NCBI GenBank assembly: GCA_005223375.1
Contig: RXOD01005110.1
Coordinates: 1 to 15,837, forward strand
Reading direction: 5' to 3'
Source: Amoebophrya sp. AT5.2
Lineage: Eukaryota > Sar > Dinophyceae > Syndiniales > Amoebophryaceae
Length of the DNA: 15,837 nucleotides
Every line of letters starts with the position of its first letter. Within the stretch, counting starts at the first letter, position 1. Of the stretch, positions 7,908-15,837 are shown in pieces. Below the pieces are notes generated by a model, which was not told the origin of the DNA, searched no databases, and saw only the letters and a program-made list of their open reading frames with translations. The position numbers were made by a program, and so were the translations under genes.

Positions 7908-8482
7908 AGATGGACTTGGAATTGGCTTTATTGCGACATCTAACGAGAAAATAAGTTCTCAGAAACTCAAAGTCGGGCTGCGCAAGTGCTCGTGTTGCGG
8001 AGGCCGAGCATTTGCGGAGGTTGCGAAACCTCCGAGGATAAGGGGTTCCTGTCTTCTGAACAAACACTTGCGGAAGTCGATGATGTAGAGGTTGTTCCTA
8101 CTCGTACTCGATTGGAACCCCCTCAGGAGAGTGGCGCGAACAGCTCAACATCCAATGTACTTAGAAAGGCCCCCTGGTCCTCCAGGCAGGTGGTCTTCGA
8201 TGTAAGTACGACGTTTTATTCTACAGAGAGACACTTACAACACAGATTCAGATTTTTCATCTTGGCGGGCTGCAAGGAATTCGAATTGCAAGTGGCACTG
8301 TCCTCAGAGGCCGGTGGACTACACGCGCGTGCGCGAGACGTCTACTTAAAGGAGTACCAAGACCAGCAGCTGTATATTGCGAACAGCGACAGAAACAGAT
8401 CATCGATGTCAGAGCAGGATCTGCACCGCAGTCATCTCGTCGCGCCTTCAAGTCTCCGTTGGAGGCTTGAGCAGTTCCGCCC
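7908..8482 (+). other. intergenic stretch with a weak open frame
   Basis: This separates the GH2 stop from the methyltransferase ATG. A frame is open from 7986 to 8528 without an ATG start. Its part at 8235-8430 has moderately GC-rich third positions and could be an exon of an unrecognised gene or of an upstream-extended methyltransferase transcript. GTAAGTACG at 8203 is a good donor match, followed by candidate acceptors near 8227 and 8243. I recognise no domain. A small hairpin at 8015-8034 is listed separately. Confidence 0.3.
8015..8034. other. 8-bp hairpin with GCGA tetraloop
   Basis: CGGAGGTT (8015-8022) pairs perfectly with AACCTCCG (8027-8034) around GCGA, a GNRA-class loop. TTGCGGAGG is also repeated just upstream (from about 7995). 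It lies about 110 nt after the GH2 stop, so it may be a 3'UTR structure. No function is known. Confidence 0.45.
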
Positions 8483-9884
8483 ATGGCTTCGCTGGCCCCT
8501 GCTGCACGCGCCAGCAGAAGTTACGTAGTCTTCGTTGTCTCCGCGACAGCCTTTCTGCTCCGCAACTTCTCCAGCCGTCGAACGGCGGTCCTTCTGAAAC
8601 GAGCCAGGAGTGACAACCACAACCAGGGGACGTACCTACCCAGAAGTCTTCCGGGAGAAGATGACGGCCATGAGCTCCCGAGCGGAAAGCCACACGCCCC
8701 GCCAGTGCGTCTCCGTCGCGTGAGCCCGGAATTTTCCGACCACCGCGCCGCTTGTTTTTGCGCCCCATTCAACCCCGGGACGTGGAAGCAACCAGCGCAG
8801 CGAAAAGCCGGCGTCCGGAGGTGTTTTTTCATCGACCTCGGCGCGAATTCCGGCGACACGCAGCTGGCCTTCCTCGGCTACAAGGCAGTGGTGCCGGGCT
8901 CGGCGTGGAAAAAAAATGCCTTCGGCCAGCCAGATAACCACTTCGACTTTGGGAAGGCGGGGCCGATTGAAATCGTGCGCAACGACGACAAGTCCGCGGG
9001 TTACGACACTGGGTCATTCGGCAGGGCGGATTGCTACTCGTACCTGTTCGAGCCGAATCCGAAGTTCAAAAAGTCCCTGGAGGGCGTTGCGGCACTGTTT
9101 CACAGAGAGTTCTATCCGGCAATCCGCTCGACGTCGAGGATCGCGGCGGCGGATAAACCGGGCCCGGAAAAAAGCCGGCAGCCGAAGATAAATCCGAAGC
9201 CGCTAACCGCGGCGTACATGTGCGATCGAGACGATGGCATGTTCTTCCCTACCTGGGACGAGCACGCGGCGGGGAGTAGCTTGGACGGCCAACATTCCGA
9301 CGTGCTGCGCCAGAAGGCAGTGCTGGGCGAGAACCATAGAGCGCTGCCGAAACCGGTGCAGGTGAGCTCCTGTCGCTTCTTGCTTATTTTTGCTCTCGCG
9401 CTTGTTTGTGCCAAAACGAAACCGTTCAGCGTCTCGGACACTCAGGGTCAGGAGCGCCAGCTGCACTCACGCGCAAAAACAAACAACGAAGGTTTCCTAC
9501 ACCAACCTCGCCCGGTTCCTGTATGAGACTGTCATGGCGCAAGACCACGTCATTGTGAAGATGGACATTGAAGGAGCGGAGTGGGACATTCTCCCCTGTC
9601 TCGCGCACAATCCAGAGGTGCTGAAATTGATTGATTTTCTCTACGTGGAGAACCACTGCTGGACTGGGACGTTGTGCTGCAACGACAAGAAATGGCACCA
9701 GAGTGTGAACGAGAAGAAAAAGGATAACTCCACGAACAGGGCATACAGGGATTGTTACGCGGGCGACGACTGTGTCTGCCATTCCAAGGGGCAGAGTGGG
9801 AAGAGAATGGACGACTGGAATTTTGCAGTGGCGACGCTACAAAAGGCGGGAGTAAAGATGCCGCACTACAACACGCTGAGTTGA
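8483..9884 (+). CDS. membrane-anchored FkbM-type SAM-dependent methyltransferase, two exons, 423 aa
   Basis: Exons are 8483-9361 and 9492-9884. The ATG at 8483 is followed by basic residues and one hydrophobic segment (SYVVFVVSATAFLL, about residues 13-26), typical of a type II signal anchor facing the secretory lumen. The catalytic domain shows the SAM-binding motif FFIDLGANSGDT (115-126), an acidic residue in YLFEPNP (Glu190) and the FkbM hallmark VKMDIEGAEWDIL (315-327), then a hydrophobic strand ending in YVENH. FkbM enzymes usually O-methylate sugars or other small molecules; the substrate here is unknown. About 90 residues between the second and third motifs look like an insertion relative to the usual compact domain. 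The C-terminal tail has several Cys (LCC, DDCVC). It follows the GH2 gene by 575 bp on the same strand, with no shared function implied. Confidence 0.82.
9362..9491 (+). other. intron of the FkbM-type gene (GT-AG, 130 nt)
   Basis: The donor is GTGCAG|GTGAGC and the acceptor ACGAAG|GTTTCC, phase 0. Splicing joins KPVQ to VSYTNLARFLYETV, which leads into the conserved VKMDIEGAE motif. Without splicing the frame runs into a stop. Confidence 0.8.
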
Positions 9885-10546
9885 ATCACTTACTTCAAGG
9901 ATGGAAAAGGCGCCTAATTTAGAACTCCGAGTGGCAGTCGCCCGGGCTAACGCGCAAGTGTTTTTTCTTCTACACGCAATCGGCATGTCGCACTAGATAC
10001 ATAGTTTGTTTAGTGATGAACAAAATCATAAGCAATGGAGAACGAGAAGCAAGAAACAGGCCACGAAATCTCAAAACAAGTGAAAATTGCGGCTGGTATC
10101 GCGCACAGAAAGATTTGCTTATTGATTTTTAATGCCGAACCCGAAGCTGCGCGCATCCGCATGCGCAAGAACTGCAATGGCAATCGCAGCACTCTGATTC
10201 ATTAGTTCTCCGTTCCAGACACAGGGGTCACAAACTAACACAAACTGCTGTCGCGTATGCAGTACCGTTCGCAATCACCTTCATCAATCCCTCGTCTGCG
10301 GACACCGTGACTGAAAGTAGTAGCTTCATCCGGATAGACGAGCTACCGCTTTTTACTCGCCTCGCTTGCTTCGGTTCGAGTCCACTGACTTGTCCTCACG
10401 GCGCGTTTTGTCGTGTTAGTGCATGAATACTACTGCGCGTATGGTGCCAGTGCCTGGCAGCTGAGCCTCGTCCCGTTGTTCTAAGTATGTTTGTAAAAAC
10501 ATCGAAGGATTGCCTCCTTTCGTCTACCAAGCAATAGTACTTTCTT
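9885..10546. other. intergenic region
   Basis: I see no gene, RNA or repeat here. A tRNA B-box-like string near 10373 does not fold as a T arm (see rejected items). The last 60 bases are presumably the leader of the gene at 10547. Confidence 0.5.
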
Positions 10547-11419
10547 ATGCACACCTCCGCGTCTTTCGAGAAGGAGCTGAAGAGGAGCCGCGGTTTGTAC
10601 AAGACGCGGCAGTATGTGGCGCCGAACCCCACTCCGCCCAAGGCTTTCCTCGCCACTTCGATTTTCAACCTTCTCGTCCACGTTGCATTCGCGTATTGGG
10701 TGCTTTATCTCAGGTGCGGACAGCGGGGAGTTGATGATGAGCACGAGTTCGCGGGAGTGGGCCCCTCGAGCGGACTGCACACCCTGCGCGTAGAAAATCA
10801 TGACGCAGGAGCAGCTGCTGGTGTCGAACCTCCAGGAGGACTGCGTCATCTTCGGCCTGCACAACACCAACAGCATGGTGATGATCAAACCGGAGACGCG
10901 CATCAAGATCAACTCCAACAATCCAGCATCACCTACTCGCGGTCGCACGAGTTCTCCATCGGATTTTTGCTGTTTCTCGCAAGCTTGCTGGCGGTTTTGA
11001 GCCTGGGACGTAAGTTTCACGTCGACTACGCAAGGTACGCAGGTGCGGTCAGTGGCTTTCTCGGCCTCGTGCTTCTGCTCACTTGGATCGAAATCTCATT
11101 TGTGCGCGAGGCACGAGAGCTGTGGGGTGTACTCATGCGCGGCACTACAGTTTTCGAGTTCGGCACATCAGCAGATTTTGCGTCCCCACCGCCGCAGTCC
11201 ACCCAGCCGCAGAGCACAACTACTACGAGTACGAACAAATACATCGTGTCGCGCTGGTATGTTTTTGTGGCGGTTTGCGAAATACTCGCAGCGCAAAGCG
11301 GCTTCCAGCTGTACAGAGGACACCGTGATTACGTCCTACAGTGCTTCATTCAAGAAAACAGTTGCGCCGAAGTAGGCACACAAAATGGCGAAAAGATGAA
11401 GATCGTGAACGCGATGTGA
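10547..11419 (+). CDS. multi-pass membrane protein of unknown function, about 290 aa
   Basis: No family is recognised. The ATG at 10547 gives a basic cytoplasmic-looking start, then a hydrophobic span at about residues 34-55 (FLATSIFNLLVHVAFAYWVL). Further spans lie at about 136-154 (IGFLLFLASLLAVLSLG) and 165-187 (SGFLGLVLLLTWIEISF), with a weaker candidate near 238-256. A Pro/Thr/Ser-rich loop lies near 205-230. TGA is at 11417-11419. Between the first and second spans the true coding frame seems to move: over 10800-10919, third positions are G or C in 39 of 40 codons of the other + frame, against 10 of 40 in this one. The region between spans 1 and 2 is therefore probably mistranslated if read straight. 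The segment 11010-11042 (GTAAGT...CGCAG) could be a 33-nt in-frame intron. The topology suggests four or fewer spans. Confidence 0.6.
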   Translation: MHTSASFEKELKRSRGLYKTRQYVAPNPTPPKAFLATSIFNLLVHVAFAYWVLYLRCGQRGVDDEHEFAGVGPSSGLHTLRVENHDAGAAAGVEPPGGLRHLRPAQHQQHGDDQTGDAHQDQLQQSSITYSRSHEFSIGFLLFLASLLAVLSLGRKFHVDYARYAGAVSGFLGLVLLLTWIEISFVREARELWGVLMRGTTVFEFGTSADFASPPPQSTQPQSTTTTSTNKYIVSRWYVFVAVCEILAAQSGFQLYRGHRDYVLQCFIQENSCAEVGTQNGEKMKIVNAM

Positions 11420-12089
11420 TCTAGCCACAGGAACTACAAATTTCCGTCGATGTTGAGCGACAGACTCTGTGAACTCCGTACCGGTGGTGCTCCCGCCGTT
11501 CCCGTCGGGAAGTGATAAGTATCAATCTATCATCACGGAGCAGTCACTCCGACGACCAGGTACATCTGAAAACAGAGCTTCTACAGCTTGCTAGTACTGT
11601 GCAGACACTTCTGCGATTTTCGTTTTGGAATTCAAGGTGAAGATCGATTTTCCTCCGTGGCGTGAAGAGAGTTGGCGTTCCGAGGGAAGACAGAGAATCA
11701 ACATTCCGATGGGTGATGATTGGGTTTATCCGCGGGCGCTCGGAGGGATACCCATACCGCGTTGGATTTCATATTCTAAGTAATTCTTCATTTTTCGTCT
11801 TGCTTGCTCTTCTACTTTAACCTTAACAAGCATAGATAAGCTTTGTAGTTGACGTTAAGTTTAAGTAATCAATGTAATAGATTGATAGTTGTAGCAGCCA
11901 TCCTCGAATACCCACTCCCACCCTCGTCCCGAATAAAGTAGAACTACAGGTTGCGACTTTTAGATTTATAACTGAGTATTCAAGCGTATCATCAATTTAT
12001 TTGTAGCTGCTACGGTGTCTCGAAATCGATATCGAAGACGGCAAGAGGTGGCCAAGTGCCAGTCCAAGAAGTATCGAGAACTGCGAACG
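11420..12089. other. intergenic region and possible 5' coding extension of the next gene
   Basis: 11420-11975 shows no gene. From 11976 the frame of the next gene is open up to its first ATG at 12090. The part after TTGTAG (about 12001-12006, acceptor-like) encodes a basic, plausible protein segment (RNRYRRRQEVAKCQSKKY). The true start may therefore lie on an upstream exon that I cannot locate. Confidence 0.4.
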
Positions 12090-12877
12090 ATGTCGGCCCG
12101 CTCGCATTCTTCGTCCCAGATGATCAGTGCGCGGTCGGATAGACCCAGCGCTCGCTCCGACCGCCCCACTCCGCGCGCGCATTCGGAGCAGCAATCAAGA
12201 AGACGAGCCCACCCCAGCCAGCAGGAGGTGTACTTTCCGGAAGTCGGGAACTACACACTCACTGCGATACCAGGTAATAAATAAGGTTCAGACGACTTCT
12301 CTCTTTTTCTTGCAACTTTCTTTTTACCCAAGCAATCCATCGATCCCAGCAAGCTTGCTTCATACATCAGGTTACGGTGGTTACATACCGGGCAAGGTCG
12401 CGGAGAACGTGATCTCGAGCACTTTCAATCGAAGCAATCAACTCGCCGCCGTCAAGTGCGAAGAGCGGCTACTCGACGACCACCAGTACACGCAAGAGCC
12501 GCACAACTACGCACGACACAACCCCTTCGGAATCACCCTGCCACACAAAAGGTACTACTGCCTCTTTGTTTTTGCTTCGTCGTGGATGATCGATGTTGCT
12601 GCTCGTGTAGTGAAGGAGCAGGTGGGTTTGTAATTTTAGTTGGGATTTTTGATAGATAGATACTTCACATCAAACAACTTCTGAGCCTCGTCGACCTGCT
12701 TCCTCCAACTTATTGCACAGGGGCACGGACATGCCTGGATACACGGGATTCATACCCGGCAAGTACGCCGATGGCGTGTTCGGACACGTCTACGCGCGCG
12801 GAAACAATATTTCGCAACTGCTCAAGCAGCGCCAGTACGTCGATCGCGCCGAGTGGATTGGAAACTTGTACAAGTAG
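12090..12877 (+). CDS. putative axonemal microtubule inner protein with two GYxGaIPGK motifs, three exons, 173 aa or more
   Basis: Exons are 12090-12273, 12371-12551 and 12721-12877; TAG is at 12875-12877. The splices join in phase 1 and phase 2 and both restore motifs. The first motif is IPGYGGYIPGK (residues 60-70), built across intron 1. The second is MPGYTGFIPGKYADGVFG, starting at residue 126 just after intron 2. Repeated PGYxGaxPG motifs are characteristic of the FAM166/CIMIP2-type (DUF2475) ciliary microtubule inner proteins and related flagellar proteins, which bind the inner wall of doublet microtubules. The N-terminal 55 residues are Ser/Arg-rich and look disordered. The assignment rests on these motifs; the exact subfamily is uncertain. 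The start is the first ATG in frame, but coding may begin upstream. AATAAA follows the stop by a few bases. Confidence 0.68.
12274..12370 (+). other. intron 1 of the microtubule-protein gene (GT-AG, 97 nt)
   Basis: The donor is ACCAG|GTAATAAATAAGG and the acceptor ACATCAG|GTTACGG, phase 1. Joining creates PGYGGYIPGK. A stop (TAA at 12282-12284) in the unspliced frame confirms removal. A pyrimidine-rich stretch (TCTCTCTTTTTCTTG) lies inside. Confidence 0.82.
12552..12720 (+). other. intron 2 of the microtubule-protein gene (GT-AG, 169 nt)
   Basis: The donor is AAAAG|GTACTACTG and the acceptor TTGCACAG|GGGCACG, phase 2. Joining gives LPHKRGTDMPGYTGFIPG. The unspliced frame ends at a stop near 12631. 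Confidence 0.8.
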
Positions 12878-14150
12878 AATAAATAGATCTGGTGATCAAC
12901 AAAGGGAGCAGCTGGGTTCTTGCTGCGGTCGTGGTCTGCTTTGCCATGGTGTCGCCTCGGCGGAATCCGGCAACCAGCACACCAATTGAACAGTTTCCGT
13001 CGATTAAAAACACGGCTCCACGTCCATGATGGTTTTCTTTACTAGCAATTCTTCGAGGTTTGGGCTTCGAACCAAGAAAGCCGAGGAAATGAAAACGTTT
13101 CTAGCGTCCTCTTTCTCATTCTCATCATCAAGGCCAGGCCCAGGCCTAGCCGCATGAGAAGTAGTGTTTCGCCATCTCTTTCTGTTGAATTTCGTTTTTG
13201 CCTCGAGTACTCGGTAGAGTGAGACAACTGATTTCGAATCTGGTGACATCATCGAGCTAATGCGTCGTGGAAAATGCATTGAAACTGAATCTGAATAAAC
13301 AGAAAGTACTTATAGTAGTTGTCCTCTACAACTAAGTACGTCTACGCTGGTATTTTGTAGAAAAAGGGCCGCGCCGGCGCCGGAAGGTGATGATGGGGAC
13401 AGCTGCTGCGACGGCAGGACCACCAATAAGCCAACGGTCCTCCTCCTCCTCTGTGACGCCCGGCGAGCTGGTGTGTTCATGTTGTTCAGGTTCTATAAGT
13501 GACTCACTTTCGCTTTCTATCGAGGGGGCGGTCAATGACAGTGTGATATCACATTTTCCTCGAGAGTTTATAATTTCGGTGCCTGCATATAATTCAGCGC
13601 TTGGTTCTGTTGGATTATATCAAACAACTTGATTGCCATGATGGAGACCCTTTTCCGTGAGGAGTGCAGAGAACACATTCTGTGTCGGCGTGTTATCGAT
13701 TTTTTCGAATTCGAAGTCGGTTGCGCATGGGGGGGCGTCTGAGTCCAAATATACCACGATTGAATTCCACATATTTATCCGTACGGTAGTACCCGATCAA
13801 CATCATATCACAATTGAATTCCACATCCACAGTACTCATACCCGTACCTCATACCCGTACACGATCAGCAACAGCATCAACCATATATTAGTTTAGCTTC
13901 CAGACCCCGGCAAAAAATATGGATAGCCACTGGTAAAGCGAACGAATCAACACTCACACTGCCTTCTGCGCAATCAAACACAAGCACGAATAAATTTTAG
14001 GTATCAAAATTTTAGTTGAACGACCGATGTTCTGATTTTTTGATTGGACCGAGGTGGGAGCTGCCTGCTCAGAGTCACACTTTATTGTGCTGCCCGAGCA
14101 CATCAGCGTCACCTTCTTCAGCAACAGTAGTTATTGTGTAAGAAATTGAT
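12878..14150. other. long intergenic region
   Basis: No convincing gene is seen. Short open frames on both strands (for example 13004-13279 on the minus strand and 13387-13632 on the plus strand) lack recognisable motifs. The segment at 13740-13870 contains short direct repeats (listed separately). 13870-14150 is AT-rich and then becomes the leader of the gene at 14151. Confidence 0.4.
13759..13860. repeat. short direct repeats
   Basis: ATTGAATTCCACAT occurs at 13759-13772 and 13813-13826. CTCATACCCGTAC occurs twice in exact tandem at 13835-13847 and 13848-13860. These look like small slippage-type repeats. Confidence 0.8.
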
Positions 14151-15837
14151 ATGGCGCAGGTCGTTCTTGTCGAGGTCGAGCAGAAGGGGGCAGCTGCAGC
14201 CGGCAGCTCCTCCTCTTCAAGCAGCCGGACCTCGGCTTTGACAAGGCCGCGAGAGTCGTTGCAGTTGGAGCAGCTTTCCCACGTGGGCATGAAGCACAAG
14301 GACAAGTTCCCGGCAGCTGAAACGAACTTGATAAACCAGATTCCGGATCCCGCACTCGCGACTTTGTTTGAGTATCTCGACTCCCTGACTTCGTTGTTTC
14401 TGCTACAAGCTCTTGGACGCGTCACCTTCAGCGACAGCCACACGAGTAGGTGTGTAGTACCCCTCCTGTCGCCGCGAGTCGGTGGAAGCCGGGGAGCAGG
14501 ACGCGCAGGTAGTCGCAATGGATCGCCGGTCCTTCCAGGGGCGACTGGTACTGCTAGAAACGGCGCCTTCCTGCCGAGACCGAGAGCGACTGCAAGTGCA
14601 ACGCCATCAACGGCAGCGAGTAGCACGCCACATCGTGCTGCTGCAAGTAGCGGCCAGCGCGTTGAAGATGGTGAGATGTACCATTCTGCCCAACATCTCG
14701 AAACGATCACGGTCGTGAAGGGCAAGGGCGGTGGAAACATTTACACTAGCAGCAACGCTTCGACGGCTGGTGGCGTCTCATCAACAACATCATCAGTGGG
14801 TCCGGTCGTCCTGCCCTTGTCCAATTTCGAGACCGGAATCGTCCCGATCCCCTCGAAGCTGCCACTTCTCAAGTCTCTGCACATTTCTGACGTGTCCCTC
14901 CGCGACAAAGACCAGGACGTCGAGGAACTGATATGGCTCTTGACCGACTGCACGGAGTCCGTCGAGGTGGTCAGAATCGGGGGCTGTTCCGAGGCGACGT
15001 TTTTGAGCGATACCGCGGTCACCAGGGCGCTGCAGATAGGAGACAAAAACTTCGTTCTTGGTCAACGACGAGATGGAGGCCGCTCCCCGGGTGGACGAAA
15101 TGCAAAAAAACGAGAGCAGAATTTTGCGGCGCCGGGGGTCGCAGCCCGGGAGGACGTCGAGGCGGAAAAGATTTTGCTTCTTGCTCGGTTGCGCAAATGG
15201 TTTGCCAAGAACTTCGAACGGCTTCGCGACACGTTTTCGGCGCAGGAGTTGGGGCGGTCAGAGAGCGTGCAGCAACTGCTCAAAGGGGCGACGAGCACAA
15301 ACAGTCTGCACATGATGGTGAGCGACCTCGACCAGTCTTGTTCAGAGGCGGGATACATAAGCCGCAGCGGCAGCGAGGAAGACCTACAACACGTCGGCGT
15401 GACGTCGGCGAGTGACGGGGAGCTGCTCGATAGCGTCTTTGACTTTGAGGAGGCAGCCGGAGACGACATGCAGATGCAATTGGTGTATTACGAACACGAA
15501 GAGGACGTCAATAAAGAAGATGCTGTTGACGCTGCAGATGAAAAAGCCGCGGCGCAAGGAGCGGGTGCGGGAGCACCAGCATCAAACCAAAATAAACATA
15601 AACCACTCAACAAGCAGTCAGCTTCACGAGGAGCCGACGCATCCCAGGACAACCCCGTCGCTCTTCCCTTGCCGTCGCCATCTCCCACGTACGCTTCGCT
15701 GCGACGAAGTATCAAGGTGGCGTCGAGCACAAATCTGCAGTCTGCGCGCCCGCGCAGCGCCACAGCCAGCAAGGCCTCCGCCTCCTCTGAACACCTAGAC
15801 GAGGTAGTCCGCAGCGGTCCAGGAGCTCCCGCCAACG
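14151..15837 (+). CDS. putative F-box/LRR-like protein, 3' end beyond the window (562 codons or more)
   Basis: The frame runs from ATG at 14151 (in-frame stop at 14139) to the right edge without a stop, so the gene is incomplete. The N terminus has a Ser run (residues 20-26). At about 61-95, INQIPDPALATLFEYLDSLT resembles an F-box (Leu/Ile-Pro-Asp start, then alternating hydrophobic positions). Residues 237-290, with LPLLKSLHISDVSL and SVEVVRIGGC, look like leucine-rich repeat segments. If right, it is a substrate adapter for an SCF-type ubiquitin ligase. The rest is acidic and Ser/Ala-rich, probably disordered, with ERLRDTF and SRSGSEEDL among its features. Coding signal shifts to another + frame at about 15058-15117 (G/C third positions 16 of 20 codons against 5 of 20). 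It is also ambiguous at 14458-14715, where the frame starting at 14458 scores better. The product as read may therefore contain wrong segments. Family assignment is tentative. Confidence 0.55.
   Translation, partial: MAQVVLVEVEQKGAAAAGSSSSSSSRTSALTRPRESLQLEQLSHVGMKHKDKFPAAETNLINQIPDPALATLFEYLDSLTSLFLLQALGRVTFSDSHTSRCVVPLLSPRVGGSRGAGRAGSRNGSPVLPGATGTARNGAFLPRPRATASATPSTAASSTPHRAAASSGQRVEDGEMYHSAQHLETITVVKGKGGGNIYTSSNASTAGGVSSTTSSVGPVVLPLSNFETGIVPIPSKLPLLKSLHISDVSLRDKDQDVEELIWLLTDCTESVEVVRIGGCSEATFLSDTAVTRALQIGDKNFVLGQRRDGGRSPGGRNAKKREQNFAAPGVAAREDVEAEKILLLARLRKWFAKNFERLRDTFSAQELGRSESVQQLLKGATSTNSLHMMVSDLDQSCSEAGYISRSGSEEDLQHVGVTSASDGELLDSVFDFEEAAGDDMQMQLVYYEHEEDVNKEDAVDAADEKAAAQGAGAGAPASNQNKHKPLNKQSASRGADASQDNPVALPLPSPSPTYASLRRSIKVASSTNLQSARPRSATASKASASSEHLDEVVRSGPGAPAN

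Noticed and set aside
10373..10383. GGTTCGAGTCC, a tRNA B-box match
   Set aside because: The flanks do not form a 5-bp T stem and no A box or cloverleaf is found upstream.
13055..13071. TTCGAACC with inverted flank, possible minus-strand tRNA T arm
   Set aside because: The stem and loop lengths are wrong, and no acceptor or anticodon stem fits.
13387..13632. Small plus-strand open frame (and 13332-13535 on minus)
   Set aside because: Ser-rich low complexity, overlapping frames on both strands, no motif and no support from neighbours.
14075..14740. 221-codon minus-strand open frame
   Set aside because: It lies antisense to the start of the F-box-like frame. It is low-complexity and has no motif, whereas the plus frame has an ATG after a stop and recognisable segments.
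1..15837. CRISPR array, bacterial operon or prophage
   Set aside because: There are no spaced identical repeats, and introns and signal peptides show a eukaryotic nuclear sequence.

Overview
The window is nuclear DNA of a eukaryote, most likely a protist from the dinoflagellate side of the alveolates. The evidence is: spliceosomal introns whose removal restores conserved protein motifs; secretory signal peptides; a motile-cilium type protein; a type II membrane methyltransferase; strongly GC-biased third codon positions; and six genes all on the + strand. Two introns are DNA-transposon-like 'introner' elements with terminal inverted repeats, 5-bp target duplications and boundaries that are not GT-AG. 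This architecture is best known from the parasitic dinoflagellate Amoebophrya (Syndiniales), so a relative is my leading guess. That is inference; no rRNA or other marker gene is present.

Layout. 1-1069: an 84-bp GC-rich tandem repeat, then intergenic DNA with small palindromes. 1070-2221: a secreted protein with no recognised family. 2222-2920: intergenic, with a perfect 15-bp hairpin and a possible 5'UTR intron. 2921-7907: a five-exon, about 1261-residue secreted glycoside hydrolase family 2 (GH2) enzyme. Two of its introns are conventional GT-AG; the other two are the introner-like elements at 5826-6145 and 6788-7283. 8483-9884: a two-exon, membrane-anchored FkbM-type methyltransferase. 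10547-11419: a multi-pass membrane protein whose coding signal changes frame over about 130 nt. 12090-12877: a three-exon protein with two GYxGaIPGK motifs (a = aromatic), like axonemal microtubule inner proteins. 14151 to the right edge: an open, incomplete coding region with an F-box-like N terminus and LRR-like segment.

There is no sign of a shared pathway. A secreted glycosidase, a Golgi-type methyltransferase and a secreted orphan all concern the cell surface or exterior, but the tandem order looks like a dinoflagellate unidirectional gene array rather than an operon.

The most notable content is the pair of related introners in one gene. They lie in opposite orientation, share terminal and internal sequence, and remove cleanly only at the target-site duplication. 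One also carries a small copy of the exon that follows it. Two other genes show short compensated frame switches in codon-position bias, which could be assembly indels or real biology.
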